Made by a program: the position numbers and the translations under genes
DNA from: an uncultured Bacteroidota bacterium
GTDB taxonomy: Bacteria; Bacteroidota; Bacteroidia; 2-12-FULL-35-15
Length of the DNA stretch: 5,335 nt
Assembly: GCA_903833025.1 (NCBI GenBank)
Contig: CAILDT010000768.1
Location: 1-5,335, forward strand
Reading direction: 5' to 3'
The notes under the pieces: generated by a model
What the model was told of the DNA's origin: nothing
The model's database searches: none
The model's input: only the letters and a program-made list of their open reading frames with translations
Shown here: one piece after another, positions 1 to 5,335 of the stretch
Numbering within the stretch: position 1 is the stretch's first letter
How the letters are laid out: the number at the start of each line of letters is the position of its first letter

Positions 1-390
1 ATCAAACGTTTCACTAATAGAAGGAATAATTTTTAGGGCGTTGCCTATATAATACCTTATTTTATTGTCCATTCCTGCTTCGTTAATAAAACCACGAACC
101 ATATTTTCGAGTTCCTCATTGATATCAATGGTGTGAAGTTTTCCTTCTTCCTGCAAACCTTGTGCAAGGCAAATGGCAGAATAACCAGTGTATGTACCTA
201 TTTCAAGAATTTGTTTGGGTTGAATCATTTTACTTAACATACTCAAAAGATTACCTTGCAAATGCCCAGAAAGCATACGCGGCATTAAAATTTTTGCGTG
301 CGTTTCGCGATTAATCTTTTTAAGGATATCGGATTCTGGTTTCGAATGCACTAATGAATAAGCTTCAATTTTTATATCTATGAACTCCAT
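1..390 (-). CDS. SAM-dependent O-methyltransferase (family 3, caffeoyl-CoA OMT-like), 5' part only
   Basis: The ATG at 390-388 opens a frame of 130 codons that runs off the left edge, so roughly the C-terminal 40% is missing (the family is usually about 210-220 residues). What is seen: an N-terminal helical segment with the family-typical stretch PRMLSGHLQGNLLSML (37-52), SAM-binding motif I LEIGTYTGYSA (62-72), the acidic residue of motif II in HTIDIN (86-91, Asp89), and a GNALKIIP stretch (116-123) just before the window edge. The metal-binding DADK-type motif expected next lies outside the window. The family transfers methyl from S-adenosylmethionine to hydroxyl groups of small aromatic or other substrates with a divalent cation; the substrate here cannot be told. 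It is cytosolic, with no signal peptide. It follows the YwbE-family gene on the same strand after 40 bp with no clear promoter between, so co-transcription is likely. Confidence 0.9.
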   Translation of the reverse strand, partial: MEFIDIKIEAYSLVHSKPESDILKKINRETHAKILMPRMLSGHLQGNLLSMLSKMIQPKQILEIGTYTGYSAICLAQGLQEEGKLHTIDINEELENMVRGFINEAGMDNKIRYYIGNALKIIPSISETFD

Positions 391-430
391 AATTGCTGTT
401 TTTTATAAACATTGCTATACTAATAACTTT

Positions 431-622
431 TTAATTTTCTTCAATAATGTGTTGTACTCTTCCAATCTGTCGAGTATCAATCATCACTTTAATTCCACGT
501 GAATGAAAAGGAGAACTTGTAAGAATGGCTCTGACTTTACCTTTCGTTAGTTTGCCTGTTCGTTGGTCTTTTTTCAAAACAATTTCAACTTCTTGTCCGA
601 GCTTAATATTTTCTCGGTACAT
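431..622 (-). CDS. YwbE family protein (DUF2196)
   Basis: A 63-residue protein of the size usual for the YwbE family (about 60-70 residues). The diagnostic block is LGQEVEIVLKKDQRTGKLTK (residues 8-27), followed by GKVRAILTSSPFHSRGIKV and a C-terminal QIGRVQHII. This pattern matches YwbE, a small conserved, probably beta-rich protein of unknown molecular function found in Firmicutes and Bacteroidota. I chose the ATG at 622-620 because the homologous region begins there; an in-frame TTG at 652 would add 10 residues but has no support in the family. There is no signal peptide, so it is cytosolic. A TAnnTTTG box lies upstream at 689-682, and the gene heads a likely two-gene unit with the O-methyltransferase. 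The family assignment is firm; the function is unknown. Confidence 0.9.
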   Translation of the reverse strand: MYRENIKLGQEVEIVLKKDQRTGKLTKGKVRAILTSSPFHSRGIKVMIDTRQIGRVQHIIEEN

Positions 623-670
623 ATTTTTTGTATGGGGAATTCCTAAATTCAAAGTGTCGGTAAAAATACT

Positions 671-678
671 TATTTTTG
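671..678 (+). promoter_or_regulatory. Candidate -7 box for the 752-residue envelope gene
   Basis: TATTTTTG matches the Bacteroidota -7 consensus TAnnTTTG. A transcript would start near 685 and leave a leader of roughly 17 nt before the ATG at 702, a normal length in this phylum. I see no TTG/TTTG -33 box at the usual 17-23 nt spacing upstream, so the call rests on the -7 box and its position. Confidence 0.45.
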
Positions 679-681
679 AGG

Positions 682-689
682 CAAATATA
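682..689 (-). promoter_or_regulatory. Candidate -7 box for the YwbE/O-methyltransferase pair
   Basis: Read on the minus strand this is TATATTTG, a full match to TAnnTTTG. The predicted start near 675 lies about 50 nt before the ATG at 622. No clear -33 TTG is seen at the usual distance. The box lies only 3 bp from the opposing box at 671-678, so the two promoters probably share one RNA polymerase footprint. Confidence 0.45.
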
Positions 690-701
690 AAAACTCATAT
701 T

Positions 702-2960
702 ATGAAAAAAGTATTACTTATTATTCTGACTGTGTTTTATGTTACAGTTTCGTTTTCACAAAACACAATGGTAACTCGTAAATGGCGTGCTAAAGAGAAT
801 GATTCTTTAGTGAAAGCTCAAACTATATTTGAAGCCAGAAATTATTTGGTAGCTCTCCCGTATTTTGAGAATTTATTAGCCAATCATCCAAATGAACTTT
901 ATTTGAAGTACGTAACTGGTATTTGTGGCTTGTACCGTAGCGATATGCACGAAAAATCGTTGGAGTATCTTTCGGAAACGTATGTAAAAAATAGAAAAAC
1001 AAACGACATCGAATATGATTTGGCTCGTGCTCAGCACTATAATTATAGGTTTGATGATGCTTTGGCTAATATTGATGATTTTTTGAAAAAGAAAGGATTA
1101 ACGGAAATTCAAAAGAAAGAAGCTCACTTGTTACAAGATTTTTGTAATAACGGGAAAGAATTAGTTGCAAAGCCTGTGAACGCAAAAATTGAAAACATAG
1201 GTAATCTTGTAAATACAGCTAATTCAGAATATGGCCCGGCAATTTCTTCGGATGAAAATACAATGATTTTTACTTATGTAGGCGAGGAAAGCACCGGAGG
1301 CAGGCAGAATGAATTAAATCAGCCAGACCCAAACGGTGAATATTACGAAGATGTTTTTATTACTCATAAAGAAAATGGCAAGTGGACAAAACCTGTTAGT
1401 ATGGGTCCGATGATAAATACAAACTTGAATGATGCAGCTGTATCTATTTCTAATGATGGGCAGAAAATATTTATATATAGAGACGATGCTTCTGATGGCG
1501 GAGATATTTATACAAGTACATTAAATGGTGATAATTGGTCTGCGCCCGAAAAGCTTAGAGGAGACGTAAATACAAGTTATTGGGAAGGTAGTGCATCACT
1601 TTCTTCGGATGGAAAAACATTGTATTTTTCTTCTGAGCGTCCAGGCGGTATAGGTGGTAAAGATATTTACAAAGCTACTCTGCAGTCTGATGGAACTTGG
1701 AAAGAAGTTCAAAATCTTGGGATAGAGGTAAACACTAATTTTGATGATGATGCGCCATTTATTCATCCTGATGGAAAAACATTAATCTACAGAACTACGG
1801 GAATAAAGAGTATGGGGTATAATGATATTTTTGTTACGAGATATAATGCAGCAGATACCAGCTGGTCGAAACCAGAAAACATAGGCTATCCTATTAATAC
1901 AACTGATGAAGATGGATATTTTGTTCTTTCCGCATCAGGCGAGAGAGGATATTATTCATCGGGTAAAAAAGGTGGTTTTGGTAAGCAGGATATTTATTCT
2001 GTAGAGATGCCTCCCACTTTTCTAAAACCGATTATTGAAACTGTGAAAGGGAAGATTACTATTAATGATAAGCCAGGTGAGGCTACTGTAACTGTAGATA
2101 TAGTTAATGGAAATAAAAATTACGCAAACTATATTTCCAATTCGGTTTCTGGAAACTACTTATTTAATATAGTACCTGGCAATAAATATAAAATAACGTA
2201 TAAGGCACCTGGTTTCCCAGACCAAGTACAAATGGTGGACGCTACTTCTCTTACTGTTTTTGCAGAAAAGGTTATTAATGTACAATTCCCGTTAAAGACG
2301 GATGCAGTTGCTACTACTGCTATTGATGGTTCGGCAGCAAATAAAACGAATCCTGATGGTAAAACAGATGGCGGTTCTTCAACAGCTAAAACTAACCCCG
2401 ACGGAAAAATGGATGGAGGAACTGATGGAACAAACGGTACAAAAACAAATCCTGATGGCAAGGTAGTAGATGCTGCTACAACTAAAGCGGAAGCTAAAAA
2501 AGCAGAAACGGAAGCCAAGAAAGCGGAAGCAGAATCGAAAAAAGAAGCTAAGAAAGCTGCAGCTGCCGAGAAAGCTGCAGAAGCAAAAGCAACTGCCGAA
2601 GCAAAAGCAGCTACTGAAAAAATTAATGCTACTGAAGCAAAAGTTGCAAGTAAAGTTGGTAATGAATCGAAAGTGGGATTAACTTTTAAAGTGCAGGTAG
2701 CAGCATTAACGAATCCAAAAACATTTGATTATTCAAAATTAAAAGGATTGGGTAAAACAGAAAAAAATAAATTGGAAGATGGTATCACTCGTATTACTGT
2801 AGGGAAATTTAAAACATTAAACGAAGCTCTTGATTTTAAAAAGAAAGTGAGAGATGCAGGTATATCCGATGCTTTTATAACAGCAATTTACCAAGGGAAA
2901 CGAGTTTATTTAACAGAACTTATTTCGAAAGGATTACTGCAGGTAGAAGATAAGAAATAA
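702..2960 (+). CDS. Periplasmic PD40 beta-propeller protein with TPR-like, CRD-like and C-terminal SPOR-like domains (PorE-like layout)
   Basis: A 752-residue envelope protein. Signal peptide at 1-19 (hydrophobic LLIILTVFYVTV, cleavage likely SFS|Q), no lipobox Cys, so probably soluble periplasmic. Residues about 30-150 are helical and TPR-like (AQTIFEARNYLVALPYF; ALANIDDFL). Residues about 165-437 form a PD40 propeller with five visible blades, for example SLSSDGKTLYFSSERPGG (299-316) and the recurring DIY/DIF strand ends (268, 321, 375, 430). Residues about 446-531 resemble a carboxypeptidase-regulatory beta-sandwich. Three KTNPDGK repeats and a Lys/Ala/Glu-rich helix (591-650) act as a linker. 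Residues 660-738 look like a SPOR domain (FKVQVAAL and ITVGKFKTLNEALDF half-repeats), which in known cases binds denuded peptidoglycan. TPR-PD40-CRD order recalls T9SS/gliding PorE, which ends in an OmpA-like domain instead; a link to that system is inference. The frame stays open upstream to an ATG at 525, but 702 is chosen because it gives a clean signal peptide and avoids overlapping the antisense YwbE gene. Confidence 0.85.
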   Translation: MKKVLLIILTVFYVTVSFSQNTMVTRKWRAKENDSLVKAQTIFEARNYLVALPYFENLLANHPNELYLKYVTGICGLYRSDMHEKSLEYLSETYVKNRKTNDIEYDLARAQHYNYRFDDALANIDDFLKKKGLTEIQKKEAHLLQDFCNNGKELVAKPVNAKIENIGNLVNTANSEYGPAISSDENTMIFTYVGEESTGGRQNELNQPDPNGEYYEDVFITHKENGKWTKPVSMGPMINTNLNDAAVSISNDGQKIFIYRDDASDGGDIYTSTLNGDNWSAPEKLRGDVNTSYWEGSASLSSDGKTLYFSSERPGGIGGKDIYKATLQSDGTWKEVQNLGIEVNTNFDDDAPFIHPDGKTLIYRTTGIKSMGYNDIFVTRYNAADTSWSKPENIGYPINTTDEDGYFVLSASGERGYYSSGKKGGFGKQDIYSVEMPPTFLKPIIETVKGKITINDKPGEATVTVDIVNGNKNYANYISNSVSGNYLFNIVPGNKYKITYKAPGFPDQVQMVDATSLTVFAEKVINVQFPLKTDAVATTAIDGSAANKTNPDGKTDGGSSTAKTNPDGKMDGGTDGTNGTKTNPDGKVVDAATTKAEAKKAETEAKKAEAESKKEAKKAAAAEKAAEAKATAEAKAATEKINATEAKVASKVGNESKVGLTFKVQVAALTNPKTFDYSKLKGLGKTEKNKLEDGITRITVGKFKTLNEALDFKKKVRDAGISDAFITAIYQGKRVYLTELISKGLLQVEDKK
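2343..2462 (+). repeat. Three KTNPDGK-coding repeats in the linker
   Basis: The seven-residue unit KTNPDGK occurs at residues 548-554, 563-569 and 581-587 of the envelope protein (bases 2343-2363, 2388-2408 and 2442-2462), separated by Gly/Ser/Thr/Asp-rich spacers, with start-to-start distances of 15 and 18 residues. The codons differ between copies (for example aatcctgatggt and aaccccgacgga), so the peptide is conserved beyond the DNA. The repeats look like a flexible linker between the CRD-like domain and the charged helix; binding of a metal or partner is possible but not shown. Confidence 0.7.
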
Positions 2961-2969
2961 CTAATACTT

Positions 2970-3839
2970 TTATTTAGATTCAGCAACAATTGCCATTCTT
3001 GTTCCATCAGAACTAATGGCAATTCTTGTTATTTTGCTAATCCCATATTTAGCTAAATCAATAACAGGTATATCTTTTTCTTTAAAAGGATAAGAAGCAA
3101 CTACCTTTGATTTAACTCCTGTAAAATAAATTGGCTGTTGATAAAGCAGAATGGCGAAGTCTTCGTTAGGCAACTTATAATAATTCTTTTCTCTAAGCTT
3201 AATATCTTTAATATAATTCGATAAAAAGAACTTGGTGCTATCTTGTTTTTGCACAAAAAATAAAGTTTGTGAAACAGAAGTAATACATCTTCCGGCATTG
3301 CTTACTAACAGGCTATGTTTTTGTGTCCTTACATTTACTACTTCTAAAGTTGGTGGTTGGGTAATCATTATCATCGCCAAACTATCTTTTGTTATCCAGC
3401 AATGATAACCAATGGAGTCAATATCTTTCATCACTAAAATTGGTTCGCCACCGTGTATAGGGAATTTCCAGAGTCGTTGTGTACTGTCGGGTTCTACCAT
3501 TATAACTGAAATATATCTGCCATCTGGAGTAAAGGTTGGGGAATACTCACTTGTGGAGGTATGTGTAAATTGAGAAATCGTTTTTGAGGTTAAATCGTAT
3601 TTGTAAATATCAGCTTGTTTATCTTCGCGAATAGAGGTGTATAAAATATATTTCCCGTCAGGAGAAAATGCAGGTTGATTATCGTAACCAACTCTATGGG
3701 TTATATTAACAGGGTTTTGGAGGTGGATGCTGTCCTTCGAAGTTTTAATATCCAATAACCAAATATCAGTATTGGGAAGTTGTGCAACTATTTTTGTTGT
3801 CATAGAAAGAAGTGTAATTAGTATAATTTGTTTTTTCAT
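2970..3839 (-). CDS. Secreted TolB/PD40-type beta-propeller protein
   Basis: A 289-residue protein with a signal peptide (MKKQIILITLLSMTTKIVAQ, cleavage likely around residue 19/20) and no lipobox, so periplasmic or secreted. PD40-type blades are visible at 50-82 (QPAFSPDGKYILYTS, ending in ADIYKYDL), 98-126 (YSPTFTPDGRYISVI, ending in RLWKF) and at the C-terminus 268-288 (AISSDGTRMAIVAES). The middle (142-265) has weaker, divergent blades. The match is to the TolB C-terminal/PD40 propeller superfamily, which mainly serves protein-protein contacts; no catalytic residues can be pointed to. It is shorter than TolB (about 430 residues) and lacks the TolB N-terminal domain, so it is not TolB itself. 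It converges on the larger PD40 gene with 9 bp between stops, and no terminator hairpin fits there. Whether the two propellers work together is unknown. Confidence 0.8.
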   Translation of the reverse strand: MKKQIILITLLSMTTKIVAQLPNTDIWLLDIKTSKDSIHLQNPVNITHRVGYDNQPAFSPDGKYILYTSIREDKQADIYKYDLTSKTISQFTHTSTSEYSPTFTPDGRYISVIMVEPDSTQRLWKFPIHGGEPILVMKDIDSIGYHCWITKDSLAMIMITQPPTLEVVNVRTQKHSLLVSNAGRCITSVSQTLFFVQKQDSTKFFLSNYIKDIKLREKNYYKLPNEDFAILLYQQPIYFTGVKSKVVASYPFKEKDIPVIDLAKYGISKITRIAISSDGTRMAIVAESK

Positions 3840-3864
3840 AAAATAATGTGGTCTAGCAATTGGC

Positions 3865-3893
3865 TAAAATTAGTTATTTTTACTTCACATCAA
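3865..3893 (-). promoter_or_regulatory. Candidate -33/-7 promoter for the 289-residue propeller gene
   Basis: On the minus strand, TTG (3893-3891) is followed after 18 nt by TAATTTTA (3872-3865), close to TAnnTTTG but with the last G replaced. Spacing and distance to the ATG at 3839 suit a Bacteroidota promoter. The divergent gene on the plus strand has only a weak TATTTTTA at 3875-3882 and no TTG at proper spacing, so I do not call a promoter for it. Confidence 0.3.
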
Positions 3894-3906
3894 TAAATCT
3901 ATAAGT

Positions 3907-4392
3907 ATGAAACAACTTTTTTTTATTTTTTTATTTATCACTACTTCTGCAATTGGCCAGGAGTTGAAACTGGTAAAAGCTTTTAAAATAACTATAAACG
4001 CTGGTGCAACTCCAACATCAACAATCAATTATACTGTACTTCTTGAAAAGAATAAAAATTTTAACTGGTCCGTTGATTCGGTAGTAAATGTTATTTCACA
4101 GAAAAAAGTGAAACATAGTATTGTGAAGGTGAATAAAAAAGATAATATGATAAAGCCCGATTATGAGCAGGTTAAAACATTTTCTAAAAAGGATAAAGGA
4201 GTTTATCAAATTACTTTTTCAGTTACTGTTTCTCATTCTGGAGGTATACCACATCCAGGCGCTCCAATAAATATGCAATTACCCGTTCAGGAATTTTCGC
4301 AAGGAGCTATTCTATATTATACCTGCAAAAAGAAAACGAAGAAATTAGAAATAAAATCGTTTGAACAATTAGAAACTATTGATGCTCCTTAA
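3907..4392 (+). CDS. Secreted protein of unknown function
   Basis: A 161-residue protein I do not recognise. It starts with a clear signal peptide (MKQLFFIFLFITTSAIG, cleavage likely before Gln18). The mature part has alternating hydrophobic/polar stretches that suggest a small beta-rich fold (KAFKITINAG, TINYTVLLEK, YQITFSVTVSH), a Gly/Pro-rich loop SGGIPHPGAP (111-120), and a Lys-rich tail (CKKKTKKLEIK, 140-150). There is a single Cys (140) not placed as a lipobox, and no transmembrane segment after the signal. The protein is basic and rich in lysine. The ATG at 3907 is chosen because the signal peptide starts there. Its stop overlaps the stop of the opposing methyltransferase gene. The real signal peptide and normal codon use argue that it is a gene; the role is unknown. 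Confidence 0.75.
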   Translation: MKQLFFIFLFITTSAIGQELKLVKAFKITINAGATPTSTINYTVLLEKNKNFNWSVDSVVNVISQKKVKHSIVKVNKKDNMIKPDYEQVKTFSKKDKGVYQITFSVTVSHSGGIPHPGAPINMQLPVQEFSQGAILYYTCKKKTKKLEIKSFEQLETIDAP

Positions 4393-4943
4393 TTGGTACA
4401 CGTAAAAATAAATGCAGGAGGAAGGTTGATGGGCGTGAAATTTAAATCCACTTTTTTAAACGTATTTTTTAATTTTGAATACGCATTTAACGAATATTGA
4501 TACTGAATAAATGCACCTTTAGGAGTCAAAACTTTTTGTGCTATTTTTAAAATATTTTTCACAATGGCATTCGGAATAATCGTGAAAGGAAGCGACGAAA
4601 CAATATAATCAACTTTTAAGATATTGTGTTTTACCATATAGCTTTCTAAATTTTCGGCAGTGTCGCTGATGATTTTTATTCTCGGGTCGTTTATTTCTTT
4701 TAATTTTTCACAAAACTCTTTATTTATTTCAAAAGCAATTAAAATAGAATCTTGTGGCATTCGGTTCAGAAGTTCTTTGGTAATATTACCCGTGCCCGCT
4801 CCAAACTCGACAATACATTTTACTTTGGTAAAGTCGATTGGGTCAACCATTTTCTTAACCAGATACTTTGAACTTGGCGCCACTGCACCAATGTTATTTT
4901 TTTCTGGTTTTAAAAACTCTGTTAAAAATTCTTTTTTGTTCAC
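4389..4943 (-). CDS. SAM-dependent methyltransferase, phospholipid N-methyltransferase (PmtA)-like
   Basis: A 184-residue class I methyltransferase. Seen in order: FLxEFLKPEKNNIGAVAPSS (6-25), the signature N-terminus of the PmtA-type phospholipid N-methyltransferases; SAM motif I VEFGAGTGNIT (45-55); acidic motif II FEIN (71-74, Glu72); SDTAENL (93-99); the motif IV region SSLPF (116-120); QYQYS (147-151); and the C-terminal NLPPAFIF (173-180), also typical of this group. Length fits the family (about 185-205 residues). In Rhodobacter and Agrobacterium, PmtA methylates phosphatidylethanolamine towards phosphatidylcholine at the inner membrane face; in Bacteroidota the substrate could instead be another aminolipid, so I give no symbol. 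An alternative is a KsgA-like rRNA adenine dimethylase relative, but the GAVAPSS and NLPPA blocks speak against it. The start is GTG at 4943: an in-frame TAA lies 6 nt upstream and the first ATG is residue 32, past the conserved N-terminus. Confidence 0.8.
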   Translation of the reverse strand: MNKKEFLTEFLKPEKNNIGAVAPSSKYLVKKMVDPIDFTKVKCIVEFGAGTGNITKELLNRMPQDSILIAFEINKEFCEKLKEINDPRIKIISDTAENLESYMVKHNILKVDYIVSSLPFTIIPNAIVKNILKIAQKVLTPKGAFIQYQYSLNAYSKLKNTFKKVDLNFTPINLPPAFIFTCTN

Positions 4944-4965
4944 GTTGTTTTATTTAAAAACGATG

Positions 4966-4998
4966 CAAAATAAACAATAATTACCGAATCTTGCCAAA
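4966..4998 (-). promoter_or_regulatory. Candidate promoter for the PmtA-like methyltransferase gene
   Basis: On the minus strand TTTG (4998-4995) is followed after 22 nt by TATTTTG (4972-4966), one base short of the TAnnTTTG consensus. A start about 7 nt downstream would leave a leader of roughly 16 nt before the GTG at 4943. It is the only promoter-like pair I see upstream of this gene. Confidence 0.35.
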
Positions 4999-5165
4999 TT
5001 AGTTTTGGGGACGGCAACAATATCTCCCGTCGCAACATTTTTCCTACCTATACTGGTTATCTTTTTCGCTTCAATAATTTGCCTATGAAATTAAAACAAA
5101 AATGTATGCTTCCAGAGGGGCGGATGCATAATACAAATTCTCCCCTTTTTATAACCTTTGGACAC

Positions 5166-5183
5166 AAGTTCTCTAGAAAACTT
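5166..5183. repeat. 18-bp imperfect palindrome
   Basis: AAGTTCTCTAGAAAACTT is symmetrical around a TCTAGA core with a single mismatched pair (C5171 against A5178). It could be a dimeric protein-binding site or a fortuitous AT-rich palindrome; no gene start is close enough in this window to make it an obvious operator. Confidence 0.5.
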
Positions 5184-5219
5184 CAATAAACGGAGCAAAA
5201 AAATTTCGTGACTATAGTT

Positions 5220-5235
5220 AGCTCAAATTTGGGCT
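5220..5235. repeat. 16-bp palindrome, perfect as RNA with one G-U pair
   Basis: AGCTCAAATTTGGGCT is self-complementary apart from one T/G pair, which would be a G-U wobble in a plus-strand transcript. It has no loop-forming centre, so it suits a protein site or intermolecular pairing better than a hairpin. Its left half AGCTCAAA recurs at 5270-5277. Confidence 0.5.
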
Positions 5236-5241
5236 GATTCC

Positions 5242-5269
5242 CCATTGGAGTTTAACTTGTTCCAACTGG
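5242..5269. repeat. Stem-loop with one bulge
   Basis: CCATTGGA (5242-5249) pairs with TCCAACTGG (5261-5269) as 8 bp with one bulged C, around an 11-nt loop. No T-run follows, so it is not a Rho-independent terminator. Confidence 0.45.
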
Positions 5270-5335
5270 AGCTCAAAATGGTGCATTAAAAGCATAAAAT
5301 ATTCTTGTTAAGGTATTAAATTCAATCAATTACAA

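Larger units (their letters stand above)
4999..5335. other. Region without a supported gene, rich in imperfect palindromes
   Basis: About 340 bp in which I find no credible start-to-stop coding sequence and no tRNA or rRNA. It is not plain spacer: it holds imperfect palindromes at 5166-5183, 5220-5235 and 5242-5269, a weaker stem GACGG/CCGTC (5010-5014 with 5027-5031), and direct copies of AGCTCAAA at 5220 and 5270, exactly 50 bp apart. A minus-strand frame from 5222 to 4953 is open except for one TAA at 5093-5091 and reads protein-like (for example KKITSIGRKNVATGDIVAVP) but lacks a credible start. A decayed gene, an interspersed repeat, or the edge of an element whose body lies to the right are all possible. 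Confidence 0.4.

Noticed and set aside
623..652. TTG start adding 10 residues to the YwbE-family protein
   Set aside because: The family similarity begins at MYRENIKLGQ, and the ATG at 622 gives the usual length.
525..701. Upstream ATG extension of the 752-residue envelope gene by 59 residues
   Set aside because: It would run antisense through most of the well-supported YwbE-family gene, bury the signal peptide inside the protein, and place the start before the likely promoter.
2156..2518. 120-codon minus-strand open frame
   Set aside because: It is the reverse of the low-complexity repeat/linker part of the envelope gene; its Pro/Ser/Val-rich translation mirrors the KTNPDGK repeats.
2470..2682. 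70-codon plus-strand frame rich in Lys, Gln and Leu
   Set aside because: It is an alternative frame of the Lys/Ala/Glu-rich helix, inside a convincing gene on the same strand.
3101..3298. 65-codon minus-strand frame
   Set aside because: It lies in another frame inside the 289-residue propeller gene, with no recognisable features.
4660..4980. 106-codon plus-strand open frame
   Set aside because: It is antisense to the conserved N-terminal half of the PmtA-like methyltransferase, and its translation resembles no family I know.
5114..5150. AGAGGGG / CCCCTTT stem followed by Ts as a possible terminator
   Set aside because: The stem has only four G-C pairs around a 21-nt loop, most of the T-run is used in the stem, and no plus-strand gene lies directly upstream.
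5218..5295. 25-codon minus-strand ORF starting at the ATG at 5295
   Set aside because: It is very short, has no clear promoter, and covers the palindromic stretch. I could not separate it from chance.

Overview
The window looks like a piece of a Bacteroidota chromosome, probably Flavobacteriia/Sphingobacteriia-like but not resolvable further. It is AT-rich. Genes start without a recognisable Shine-Dalgarno sequence but often with TAnnTTTG-like -7 boxes, three proteins have short signal peptides ending in -Q, and several products belong to families typical of this phylum (PD40 propellers with a C-terminal SPOR-like module, YwbE family). I see no RNA genes, no CRISPR array and no intact mobile element.

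Layout, left to right. Positions 1-390 (minus) hold the N-terminal 130 codons of a class I SAM-dependent O-methyltransferase that runs off the left edge. A short YwbE-family gene follows upstream on the same strand (431-622), 40 bp away and probably co-transcribed. A compact divergent promoter region (about 623-701) separates this pair from the largest gene (702-2960, plus). That gene encodes a 752-residue secreted periplasmic protein with an N-terminal TPR-like helical region, a PD40 beta-propeller, a carboxypeptidase-regulatory-like beta-sandwich, a repeat linker with a Lys/Ala/Glu-rich helix, and a C-terminal SPOR-like domain. It resembles the type IX secretion/gliding protein PorE in its first three modules, but ends in a SPOR-like instead of an OmpA-like module and has no lipobox. 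A second, smaller TolB/PD40-type propeller gene faces it tail to tail (2970-3839, minus) with only 9 bp between the stops.

After a second divergent intergenic region (3840-3906) comes a 161-residue secreted protein of unknown function (3907-4392, plus). It overlaps tail to tail by 4 bp with a methyltransferase of the phospholipid N-methyltransferase (PmtA-like) type (4389-4943, minus, GTG start). The last roughly 340 bp (to 5335) carry no gene I can support. They contain several imperfect palindromes, a pair of direct repeats, and a protein-like but interrupted reading frame, so this may be an interspersed repeat or a decayed element.

The genes do not form one obvious pathway. Three are cell-envelope proteins (two propellers and one small secreted protein) and one may modify membrane lipids, so the common thread, if any, is envelope biology. 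I found no convincing new defence or mobile system here. The best leads are the architecture of the 752-residue protein and the structured right-hand end.
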